NCBI GenBank assembly: GCA_913063325.1
Contig: CAJXYE010000009.1
Coordinates: forward strand, 42,521 to 106,520
Direction: 5' to 3'
DNA length: 64,000 nt
From: an uncultured Colwellia sp.
GTDB taxonomy: Bacteria; Pseudomonadota; Gammaproteobacteria; Enterobacterales; Alteromonadaceae
A model generated the notes under the pieces. That model was not told where the DNA came from. It was given only the letters and a program-made list of their open reading frames with translations, and ran no database searches. The first letter of the stretch is position 1. Each line of letters begins with the position of its first letter. Shown here in pieces: positions 1-9,134 of this stretch. Position numbers and translations under genes: made by a program.

Positions 1-31
1 GCAAATGTGCGTTGTGACTAATGTAATATGT

Positions 32-65
32 GAAGCCAAAATTCATTTGATTTTGGCTTCTTTTT
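32..65 (+). terminator. Rho-independent terminator of an upstream gene outside the window
   Basis: gaagccaaaa / ttttggcttc perfect 10-bp stem followed by TTTTT. Confidence 0.85.
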
Positions 66-171
66 CAAACATACGTCTGTTCACTCCTATAAGCTGATTT
101 AAACTAAATTTCACGTCAATGATCCAATAAAGTTAAACCTTCTCTATACTTAGTAGATAGCTTTATTTAGG

Positions 172-1182
172 TTGTGTATTGTGGATAAAAAAACATTACA
201 TCTTACTGCCATCACACTTGTTATCTGTGTGGGTGTAATAGTGTTTTATGTGAATTATCAATCGTTTTGGCAACCACAAAAATATTTAGTCACTATCGCT
301 GTATCAAAAACCCCTTTATCGACGCCTTTTTATGTGGCTAAAGCGATTGATGCTTTTGATGGCACCTGTGTCAATGTAAAGTTTGATGAGGTGATTGGTG
401 GTCAAAAAGCGTTTGCGAAAGTGATGAATGGTGAAGCAGACTTTGGCACCAGTTCAGACTCTGTCATTGCTTTTCAAAGCTTGGCTAATAAAGATTTCGT
501 AACCCACGTCATGTTTGTTCAATCGGACAACGATGTAAAACTCATTACCCGTCCATCAGCACAAATTAACTCAGCTATAAGGCTTAAAGGTAAGCGAATA
601 GGTGTTACTAAAGGTACGGCAAGTGAGTATTTTTTAAGTATTTTGTTAGCCTTAGAAGGATTAACGACTGAAGATGTTCAGCTATTTCATTTTAAACCTG
701 ATGAATTGGTTCATGGTTTTATTGATAATAAAATAGATGCTTTTGTGCCTTGGGAGCCTTTTGCTTTTCACAGTACAAAATTACTTAATAAACAAATAAA
801 AATCCATGATACAAAAAGTTTAAATATATTGAGTTTTAATCTGATTTCTCTAATAGCGGATAAAGAACTGGTTGAGAAGGCAAAGTGTGTTATCGAAGGA
901 TTAACTCTTGCGATCGATTACATAGCTTCACATCCAGAGAAAGCCAAGAGAATTGTCATTAATGAACTAAAACTTTCTGCTGAATTTATAGAGTGGGTTT
1001 GGCCGGACTATATTTTCAAACTCGGTTTAAATCAGTCACTCATCCTAAGTATCAAATCTCAAGCTATTTGGGCTGTAGAGACTAAAATGACTGAACATAA
1101 TGATATACCCAACATAGAGAACTTTATTGACAGTAGAGCAATGTTACAAGTTGATCCTGGAGCTGTAAATATCCCCCTGTAA
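172..1182 (+). CDS. ABC-type substrate-binding protein (NMT1/SsuA-like), membrane-anchored N-terminus; start may be TTG 172 or GTG 181
   Basis: ORF; PBP-like sequence (TPFYVAKAIDAF, GKRIGVTKGTASEYFL, DAFVPWEPFA). Confidence 0.75.
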   Translation: MCIVDKKTLHLTAITLVICVGVIVFYVNYQSFWQPQKYLVTIAVSKTPLSTPFYVAKAIDAFDGTCVNVKFDEVIGGQKAFAKVMNGEADFGTSSDSVIAFQSLANKDFVTHVMFVQSDNDVKLITRPSAQINSAIRLKGKRIGVTKGTASEYFLSILLALEGLTTEDVQLFHFKPDELVHGFIDNKIDAFVPWEPFAFHSTKLLNKQIKIHDTKSLNILSFNLISLIADKELVEKAKCVIEGLTLAIDYIASHPEKAKRIVINELKLSAEFIEWVWPDYIFKLGLNQSLILSIKSQAIWAVETKMTEHNDIPNIENFIDSRAMLQVDPGAVNIPL

Positions 1183-1192
1183 GAGGAATGTA

Positions 1193-2479
1193 ATGATGAA
1201 TGGAAGCCTATCCCAACGTATTTATTTTTTTACCTTAAGTTGTTGTGTTTTATTTGCCACCATACTTGGTAGTGTAATATGGTCGTCACAAACAGTAGAG
1301 CTTGCTTTTGCTAGAGATAGCTATGCACAACAAGTTGATAATCAGACCAATTCATTAAAGCAGCTTGTCATTAGTGATAATATTTACTCAAGTAGCTACA
1401 GTGTAAGTCATTGGCAATCTTTACAGAAAAAATTAACGCGTTTACTTAAATCATCACCTAAATTAACGCCCTCACAGCAAACCGTTCAAAATAGTATTAA
1501 AAGCCAAAATGAAAACCTCAAACGCCTATTTTCCCAAATCACTAAGAATAAGCTTAAAAATGCTAGCGCTGCAATAAAGGTACATCTTAAAGCACGTTTG
1601 ATGATGCAATTGGAAGCGATTAGATCTGACTCCTTACAGCTGTCTTCAATTGCTCATACTGATATTCACAATACCATCAAACATGAAGCCTTCTTTATCA
1701 TTGCTGTATCTGGAGTTAGTATTGTTGCCTTGTTATTTGGTTCATTTACCTTAATGCACATAGTGAGAAAATCTCTTGATGAAGTAAAACGAGCATTTAA
1801 ACAAAATCATAGTGGTCATTTCCAAAAAATACATCTCTCTCATCCATCTGACGAATTTGATAGTATCGTCAAAGCCTTTAACGGTATGAATGATAAGTTA
1901 AGTGAAACTACCGTATCATTAGCCGTGATGAAAAAGGTGGTTGAAGAACGTACCCATATATTAGAACAACTCTCGAATACAGATCCTCTGACTAAAGTGG
2001 CTAATCGTAGAGCATTGTTTGAGCGAGCGTCAATGGAGTTCTCTCGAGCAATAAGAAGTAAAAATAAATTGACGCTGTTATTGTTAGATTGTGACTTCTT
2101 CAAAAGGATTAATGATGAGTTTGGTCACTTATTTGGTGACGAGTTATTGATACATATTTGTAATATTTGTGGTCAAGAGATACGAGATATAGATTTTTTA
2201 GCTCGGTATGGCGGAGAAGAGTTTATTATTATTTTGCCAAACTGCGATATAAAAGGGGGAATTGAAACGGCTAATCGCATTCAACACTCATTAGCATGTC
2301 ACTGTATTGCGATGAAAGATAAGGAAATATGTGTGACTTTGAGTATTGGCGTTTGTATGCTCAGTGAGCAGCATAAAGATTTAGAGCAGTTAATTAATGA
2401 TACGGATAAAGCCATGTACCAAGCTAAGGAAAATGGTCGAAATCGTATTGAAGTACTGACCCCGCCCAATTTGCATTAA
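1193..2479 (+). CDS. Membrane diguanylate cyclase (periplasmic sensor, HAMP-like, GGDEF)
   Basis: RYGGEEF active site, RDID I-site five residues upstream, DCDFFKRINDEFGH; two TM segments. Confidence 0.92.
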   Translation: MMNGSLSQRIYFFTLSCCVLFATILGSVIWSSQTVELAFARDSYAQQVDNQTNSLKQLVISDNIYSSSYSVSHWQSLQKKLTRLLKSSPKLTPSQQTVQNSIKSQNENLKRLFSQITKNKLKNASAAIKVHLKARLMMQLEAIRSDSLQLSSIAHTDIHNTIKHEAFFIIAVSGVSIVALLFGSFTLMHIVRKSLDEVKRAFKQNHSGHFQKIHLSHPSDEFDSIVKAFNGMNDKLSETTVSLAVMKKVVEERTHILEQLSNTDPLTKVANRRALFERASMEFSRAIRSKNKLTLLLLDCDFFKRINDEFGHLFGDELLIHICNICGQEIRDIDFLARYGGEEFIIILPNCDIKGGIETANRIQHSLACHCIAMKDKEICVTLSIGVCMLSEQHKDLEQLINDTDKAMYQAKENGRNRIEVLTPPNLH

Positions 2480-2961
2480 GTTTTCATCCATCGGAATACT
2501 TATTTCCTTTGCAAAGTCGCTATATTTTTTGAAACAATCATGTAACGTCAAGTGTATTGAGTTCATTCAATCGTTATTGTTAGGCAATGCACAAGTTTAA
2601 TAACCACTAGGATATAATAATGAACATAAATACAATTAAAAGGTGAAATCCCGCTAAGTTAGCGGCACTTTCTGCACTGAATTATGTCATGTTATTTGAG
2701 AAAATAAGATTATTATTTGTATAGTAATGCTTATTGTATAAATGAGCATTGCTTATTCTTCTTTGCTAGCTTACGGCGCTTATTAATTTCATTCTACCGC
2801 ATAAAAACCTATCCGCCCCTCTTTTACAAAAACTGTACAAAAGCCTGCACACCTGTATCAAGGGTGATTTTGCCTAAAAATCTGATAATATGATCTTAAT
2901 CATGTTGCTTATTTTTTACCCCTTTAGAGTAGTGCGATAACCTTTAAGGGAGAGTAACTGT

Positions 2962-4770
2962 ATGTCGTATGAAACAAATTTTGGTAAAGCTTACAATGAA
3001 CAATTACCTACATTAGGCGAAACCATGCAGCATGTTATTCGCTTTTTTGGCGGGCAACACATTTATGGTGTTGGTGGTGACTTTGCTGCTAATTTAATTG
3101 CCGCTCTAAGTGCCGACGAACAGGGTGAGGCAATTCAAATTAATCCTTCAAGTAATGAAATGCACGCAGGGTTTTCAGCGTGTGCTCAGGCCGAAGTCGA
3201 TGGTATGGGTTTTTGTTTAACCACCTATATGGTTGGGAGTTTACCTTGTACTAGTGCTGCAGCATTAGCAGTAACCGAAGGTTTGCCTGTAGTCTTTATT
3301 TCGGGAGCTCCCGCAGAAAGTGAAGTGAATCAAGTCGCCATCCACCATACTATTCACCCGAATGCTTCATGGAAAGCTGAATACGATAACGCTTTAGAAG
3401 CTTTTTCTGCCTTGGGCATGCGAGTAGAACGTCTACAAGGTCAACGAGTAGAAGGACATCCCAATATTGCGGGACAACGTTTTTATCAAATTGTTGCTGA
3501 GGCTTATAAAAATAAACAGCCGGTATTTATTGAAGTACCACGTGATCAAGTGTTTGCTAAAACTCAACCCATTAAGTTACCGAGTTCTCAAGAGAATATT
3601 TGTTGCGGTAGCAATATACTGGCGGGTACTGAGTTAATTGTCGAAAATATCTTGAGTAAACTTGAACAGGCCAAAGCACCAATGTTGTATCTTGGTGATC
3701 GCCTTAAACATAATGAAAAGCTTAAATCACTTATTTTGACGTTTGCAGAAATGTTTAATATTCCTTACGCAACGACTTGGTTTGCTAAGGGCTTATTTGA
3801 TGAGTACGCGCCACTTTGCTTAGGTGCTTACAATGGTGTCTTTACTCAAACCGCAGGTCGAGAGTATATTGAAAAGTCGGCTGATTATGTTATTGATGTC
3901 GCCACCAGTATTTTTCCACAAGATTGTAATATTGCCTTTGCTACAGGCACACATAAAATAGAGACTTTTGAAAATAAAACACTGCTCAAAGGCGGTTCAT
4001 TATTAGAAAAAGATCTGGTTGCTATCTTTGAAGGTCTACTTGAAAAAAATAATAAGTCATTTGATTTTGATGCTCTAAGTCAAGCGATGAAAAGCAAAGA
4101 AAATACTGAGTTGTCTGCAGGAAGTGATGACATTGATTTTAATAACCTTGCGCAAACACTTAATGATTTACAGGCACAAGATGAAAGTACCTATGTCTAT
4201 TTACCTGAGGTAGGTAACTCGTACTTCGCCAGCTATAGTTTGAAAGTAGGTCACTCAATACTGGGGCGATCATGGCTCACTAATCCATGGTATGGTGCAA
4301 TGGGCACAGCATTACCTTATGCCAGAGTGGTTGCTCAACGTATAAAGTCGAAACAATTAGCCGAACGTGCCGTAGTTATCATTGGCGATGGCGGTTTTCA
4401 TTTTCAGCTCAACGAACTAATTCACTTCTTAAAAGATAAAACCGACGTCACCATTGTTTACATGCGTAATAATATTTTTCATTTGGGAAAAAGTGGTGAT
4501 GGCGCAATTTATCACTGTAATGATAAAGAGTTTGATGTGCATAGTTTAGTGAAAGCTTACCAAGGTCATAGTAAAACTTGCACTAGTGTTGGTGAGTTTA
4601 AAGACTACTTTAAAGTTTGTAAGCAACAATCAGGTATTTCATTGATTGAAGTGCCAGCTAAACCGGTAGAAGAAAGGCAAAGCAATGAGCTGAAACTGCT
4701 TAATCTTTATATTAAATCTCAAAATGGTCAAGTTGAAGCCATGCAGGCATGGAAAAAATTAACAGAGTAA
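2962..4770 (+). CDS. Thiamine diphosphate-dependent decarboxylase-like enzyme (pyruvate/indolepyruvate decarboxylase superfamily)
   Basis: SNEMHAGF glutamate motif, IHHT di-His motif, GDGGFHFQLNELIHF...NN ThDP-binding motif. Confidence 0.85.
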   Translation: MSYETNFGKAYNEQLPTLGETMQHVIRFFGGQHIYGVGGDFAANLIAALSADEQGEAIQINPSSNEMHAGFSACAQAEVDGMGFCLTTYMVGSLPCTSAAALAVTEGLPVVFISGAPAESEVNQVAIHHTIHPNASWKAEYDNALEAFSALGMRVERLQGQRVEGHPNIAGQRFYQIVAEAYKNKQPVFIEVPRDQVFAKTQPIKLPSSQENICCGSNILAGTELIVENILSKLEQAKAPMLYLGDRLKHNEKLKSLILTFAEMFNIPYATTWFAKGLFDEYAPLCLGAYNGVFTQTAGREYIEKSADYVIDVATSIFPQDCNIAFATGTHKIETFENKTLLKGGSLLEKDLVAIFEGLLEKNNKSFDFDALSQAMKSKENTELSAGSDDIDFNNLAQTLNDLQAQDESTYVYLPEVGNSYFASYSLKVGHSILGRSWLTNPWYGAMGTALPYARVVAQRIKSKQLAERAVVIIGDGGFHFQLNELIHFLKDKTDVTIVYMRNNIFHLGKSGDGAIYHCNDKEFDVHSLVKAYQGHSKTCTSVGEFKDYFKVCKQQSGISLIEVPAKPVEERQSNELKLLNLYIKSQNGQVEAMQAWKKLTE

Positions 4771-4912
4771 TAATATCTACTTTTATTTTTATTATTATGA
4801 AAGTGTGGGATATTAACAATCGTTGAGCTGCAATCATCAGCAATGATATTTATGATGATTGCATGTTTTCCCTCGGTATGGCCATAAATGAAAATAAAGT
4901 AAGCAGTGAGTA

Positions 4913-5683
4913 ATGAAAGATATATATCAGGAAAAAGGTTATGTACTCATTAGAAACTTTCTTAGTGACAATGAAGTAGTTGAATTGCGTACTATATTGA
5001 ACGAATTCCATCACTTGTGGCAACAAAAAAATGCAAGTTTTTATGCTGAAAAAGCAGTTAACTCCGCTTATTTAACGAGTAATGAATTCTTAAATACGGA
5101 GCAAAGAAATCGATTGTTCAGCTTTATTGCTTCTAATAAAGTAATGAATATAGTCAATGAGTTAATGCCTAAGCAGCCCTGCTTTTTAAACACTCAGTTA
5201 TTCTTTAACCCCTTGCAGGATAAACAGAATAACTATTGGCATCGAGACCCACAATATCACTTATCAATTGAACAGCAACAAGCGGCTTTGAAATTATTTG
5301 ATGTTATTCATTTTCGTTTACCGCTAATGGATGAGCCCGGTATTGAACTCATTCCCGGCACTCATAAACGTTGGGATTCACCCGAAGAACTTGATGTACG
5401 ATTAGAGCAGAATGGCCATAAAAACAATCAAGCACTCTCTCAAGGCAAAGTCATTAAATTAGCCGCTGGAGATTTATTGATTTTTTCTGCAAATATGATC
5501 CACCGGGGTTTGTATGGCTTGGATCGTTTAGCATTCGACATGCTGTTTTGTCCGCCTGAACCAAGTGTTATCAAGTTTGTTGATGATGATTGTTTACCAG
5601 CGCAAGAGACTTTAAAAAACATCGAAAACCCAAGTGCCTTTCAAAATACTATCAAGCTAAAGTCGTCGATGAATAAATCATAA
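4913..5683 (+). CDS. Phytanoyl-CoA dioxygenase (PhyH)-like Fe(II)/2-oxoglutarate oxygenase
   Basis: WHRDPQYH (HxD-type) and MIHRGLYG distal His; PhyH-like N-terminus. Confidence 0.75.
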   Translation: MKDIYQEKGYVLIRNFLSDNEVVELRTILNEFHHLWQQKNASFYAEKAVNSAYLTSNEFLNTEQRNRLFSFIASNKVMNIVNELMPKQPCFLNTQLFFNPLQDKQNNYWHRDPQYHLSIEQQQAALKLFDVIHFRLPLMDEPGIELIPGTHKRWDSPEELDVRLEQNGHKNNQALSQGKVIKLAAGDLLIFSANMIHRGLYGLDRLAFDMLFCPPEPSVIKFVDDDCLPAQETLKNIENPSAFQNTIKLKSSMNKS

Positions 5684-5858
5684 AATGTTTAGCAAATGGC
5701 TTGTTGTAGAAGCGTTCACAAAGCACTAAATCAATTACTTTGAGGTGACTTCAAAGTGCGCAAAAGGGACAAAAAATAGTGTTTTAGGATTAGAGCAGCT
5801 TCATGGCTGATAGCCGACATTCAGTAAGAGAAATTCTGCAAATAAAAACAAACTTAGA

Positions 5859-6221
5859 TTAGAGCACTCTTTTTATCAAGCTTTCAAGCTTGTCAGGATC
5901 AAAAGGTTTTACTATCCAACCTGTTGCTCCTGCTTCTTTCCCTTGCTTCTTCGCTGTAACACAACTCTCTGTTGAGATCGCTAATATTGGAATATATTGA
6001 TATTTTTCTTCAACTCTAAGACATTTAATTAGTTCATAGCCATTCATGTTTGGCATGTTTATATCAGTAAGAATTAAGTCAAATTTATTAATTCTTGCTT
6101 TAGATAACCCATCTAAGCCATCTTCAGCTTCTACAACACGGTATCCAAAGGACTCTAAATTGACTGTTAGTATGTAGCGCATTGCTTTAGAATCGTCGAC
6201 CACCAAAATACGTTTACCCAT
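5859..6221 (-). CDS. Single-domain response regulator (CheY-like)
   Basis: ILVVDDSKAMR, LILTDINMPNMNGYEL, WIVKPFD receiver motifs. Confidence 0.93.
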   Translation of the reverse strand: MGKRILVVDDSKAMRYILTVNLESFGYRVVEAEDGLDGLSKARINKFDLILTDINMPNMNGYELIKCLRVEEKYQYIPILAISTESCVTAKKQGKEAGATGWIVKPFDPDKLESLIKRVL

Positions 6222-6606
6222 GATACCTAGTCCTTTGTTATTTTCGATAAATGTAATGTGAACTAAAGGCGTTTATATTAAAAAATATAAAGACCTTCCT
6301 CTTCTGACAATCTAGCATCTGAAAAAGGCATTACTGCTATATCATAAATTACATTTGTTTAAATGACTTCCGGTATAAGACTAATAGTACTTGATAGCCA
6401 TTAACCAAAATTATAACCACATCCTTGCTCTCAAACTGTCCATTTTTTGACAATATTTAAAGTGAGCGCATCGATAAAAGAGTCAACAAACTTTTACTAT
6501 TCATAACAATAGTTTAGTTTTAGGTGAAATGTATAATTATAAATAACATTCATAAGTTGATTTTTTTGTTGTGATAAAAATAGAGCGTTCAATTGAAAAA
6601 ACTTAT

Positions 6607-6861
6607 TTATCGCTGTGCTAGGAAGAAAAGCTGAACAGTTTCTAAAATATTGATGTCTACTTCTGCTTTGATAGTGAACCTATGTTTGAATGATTTAAGC
6701 AAATAAATCCCGTCTCTTTTGTGGTAGCTAGTGACCTTAGAACAATGAATACTGGTAGTTTTTCCCTCACTAACAGCTAACGTCAAAAAAGTGAGCTTAG
6801 TTGACGCTAGAGCTTGCTTCACTAACGGCAGATCCAAGACTAAAACGGTCGTTAGCATCAA
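6607..6861 (-). CDS. Hypothetical protein upstream of the CheY-like gene (possibly a divergent small domain protein)
   Basis: 84-aa ORF only; no recognisable motif. Confidence 0.25.
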   Translation of the reverse strand: MMLTTVLVLDLPLVKQALASTKLTFLTLAVSEGKTTSIHCSKVTSYHKRDGIYLLKSFKHRFTIKAEVDINILETVQLFFLAQR

Positions 6862-7682
6862 TGATTATCTTATGACTTCTGATCCGACAATATAGTCTTT
6901 GACTCCTGGTACACCATACTTAATTGGTTCAGGTTAGTGCTCTTAGTTTACGAATAATTCCTACATAACATTTAATGTTTACCGCTTTGCTTTCGAGACT
7001 AAGGTACGCTCAAGCTCATTAACGAATACTCAGGGCTTGTATCAAACTACTGGCTATATTATTTCTAATGAATCGCTTATCACATGTATTCATTGATGTA
7101 GCAGTATGAATAGAAGCATTTACTCAAACTACACGGGTGTTTTCGGTGATAAATATAATTTATCAATTAGTGGGTATTCCCTAAGAAGATAAACTTTTAC
7201 TCGATATCGAGATTTATTCCAATTGATGGGTTTCGATATCGCAATTGTTTATAAAAACAATAAAACAAAAAAAACTTTAATCATTTGAAAAATAGTCTTT
7301 TTATTTTTTGGCATGTCTATTGCTATTTTAAAGGGGCCCAAGGTTGTTAAGTTACAATCCTTATTAGTATTTAATTATAAATCGGGTTGATGAACTGATT
7401 AAAAGTAATAAATAAATGGGTATAGAGAAGTTGACTCGGTTCAGATTTATTTAACATACTAGCCAACTTTTATTTAGCCGCTTATGGCGGCGTTAGTTGT
7501 AATTAATAAGTTGATTATCGCCGTCAGCAAAAATCAGCTAAAGGTCATAAGGACGTCAGGTATTTTAAAGCTGTTTTTCTTAAAGTGACCGCTTGTTCAA
7601 TCACATTTAAGCGTTATATCAATGAAATCGACTTCAATATCGAAGTTAAATAATTCGTTGATTTCAAAATAAGGAATAAATT

Positions 7683-8621
7683 ATGAAGCGTGTTAGCACT
7701 GCAATTGTTCTACTGTTTTCTGTTCTAGTGATGAGCAGCACTAGTTATAGCCAAGATGACATTTCCATCCCTGATGGTCCCTATCTCGGTCAAACGCCAC
7801 CCGGATCAACACCTGAAATTTTTGCACCCGGTATTGTTTCAATCAAGGGAAGATATGAATTCGGTATTTCGTTTTCTCCTGATTTAGATGAAATGTATTT
7901 TACAGTTCAGAAAAAAGGTGGTGTACCTGCTGATATATATTTCTCAAAGCTCGAAGATAACAAATGGACACAGTTTAAAAAAGCAAGTTTTACCAAAGGA
8001 CAAAAAGCCGGGGAAATGGAACCTAATGTGAGTTATGACGGTAATAAAATATATTTCACCGCGTATAACGCTGACTTTACAGACACTAGTATTTGGTATG
8101 TAAACCGTCTGAACAATGGTTGGAGTGATGCGATAAAACTTGACTCATCTTTTAACGAGCATGAAGTGATGACTTCAACTCTCGCGAAGAACGGCGATCT
8201 TTATTATACCAATATATCTAAAAGAATGAGAACCTACTATGCTCCTAATATAAATGGTAAATACCCTAAGTTTCAGGAAGCTGAAATTGAGTTTGGAGGT
8301 CACGCCTTTATTTCCCCGTCTCAAGATTATTTAATAGTTGATGCTCGAAACACAGAAGACAAAAATAAAAAAGCGGATTTTTATGTTTATTTTAAGAAGA
8401 AAGACGGTGCATGGACAAAACCAATAAACCTTGGCATTACAGTAAACTCAAAGTTTGATGAAAGAGTTGCGACAGTCACTCCAGATGGCAAATATTTGTT
8501 TTTTAGCCGATATAACGAAGAAGGCGAAATAGCAAATTTGTATTGGGTGAGCACAGAAGTTATTGAGAATGTAAGGCCAAATTGTGATGCATTAATCATT
8601 GAATCTGAGTGTATGCGTTGA
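7683..8621 (+). CDS. Secreted PD40/TolB-type beta-propeller repeat protein
   Basis: Signal peptide; repeated SPDLDEMYFT / SYDGNKIYFT / TPDGKYLFFSR blades. Confidence 0.85.
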   Translation: MKRVSTAIVLLFSVLVMSSTSYSQDDISIPDGPYLGQTPPGSTPEIFAPGIVSIKGRYEFGISFSPDLDEMYFTVQKKGGVPADIYFSKLEDNKWTQFKKASFTKGQKAGEMEPNVSYDGNKIYFTAYNADFTDTSIWYVNRLNNGWSDAIKLDSSFNEHEVMTSTLAKNGDLYYTNISKRMRTYYAPNINGKYPKFQEAEIEFGGHAFISPSQDYLIVDARNTEDKNKKADFYVYFKKKDGAWTKPINLGITVNSKFDERVATVTPDGKYLFFSRYNEEGEIANLYWVSTEVIENVRPNCDALIIESECMR

Positions 8622-8718
8622 AGAAGGCGCGCCAATTCAAATAAGTGAACCTATTGGACCCCTTAGCTAGTGAAATGTTTCAGTATATGGGATTATGTCA
8701 CGAGTCACAGGGATCAAA

Positions 8719-8803
8719 ATATAACGAAAATATGCACTCCGATTGCTGAAGCTTTGGCTGAAAAACGCCAATCCTTCAGCAACTAGTAATTTAAGCGTTA
8801 TTG
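8719..8803 (+). other. Candidate attC-like recombination site
   Basis: ATATAACG ... CGTTATTG ends enclosing TTGCTGAAG-ct-TTGGC-N8-GCCAA-tc-CTTCAGCAA hairpin; right end shares a 13-bp direct repeat with 7605-7617. Confidence 0.35.
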
Positions 8804-9066
8804 ATACAATGATCTAATCCAACTTGTCCAATTAGCAATAAAAGCTAAGGTCTCCTTTGTGCTCATTGTGACTGCTAAATATATTGATTCGGCTCTTAAT
8901 TTATGACCGTTTACTGTCCCAAAGCTGTCGGTATGGTACTAAAATCTTAGGTCTTCAAAGTGGTAAAAGTTAACATGCCAAATAATATCGAAAACACATT
9001 TCATTCCCTCATTTAGCTTAATTACGCAGTTTTCAGGGGAGGAATATTTAAGGATAAATAAATAAA

Positions 9067-9099
9067 AAAGGCTGATAAAATACTATTTATCAGCCTTTT
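9067..9099 (-). terminator. Terminator, probably bidirectional, downstream of the M16 peptidase
   Basis: aaaaggctgataaa / tttatcagcctttt stem with flanking A and T runs. Confidence 0.8.
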
Positions 9100-9134
9100 G
9101 TTCTTAAGGTTGTCACTCTATATTTGACTGAAAG

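Noticed and set aside
7447-7617. A second complete attC site upstream of the PD40 gene
   Set aside because: Only right-end-like motifs are visible; no convincing paired left end or central hairpin found by eye.
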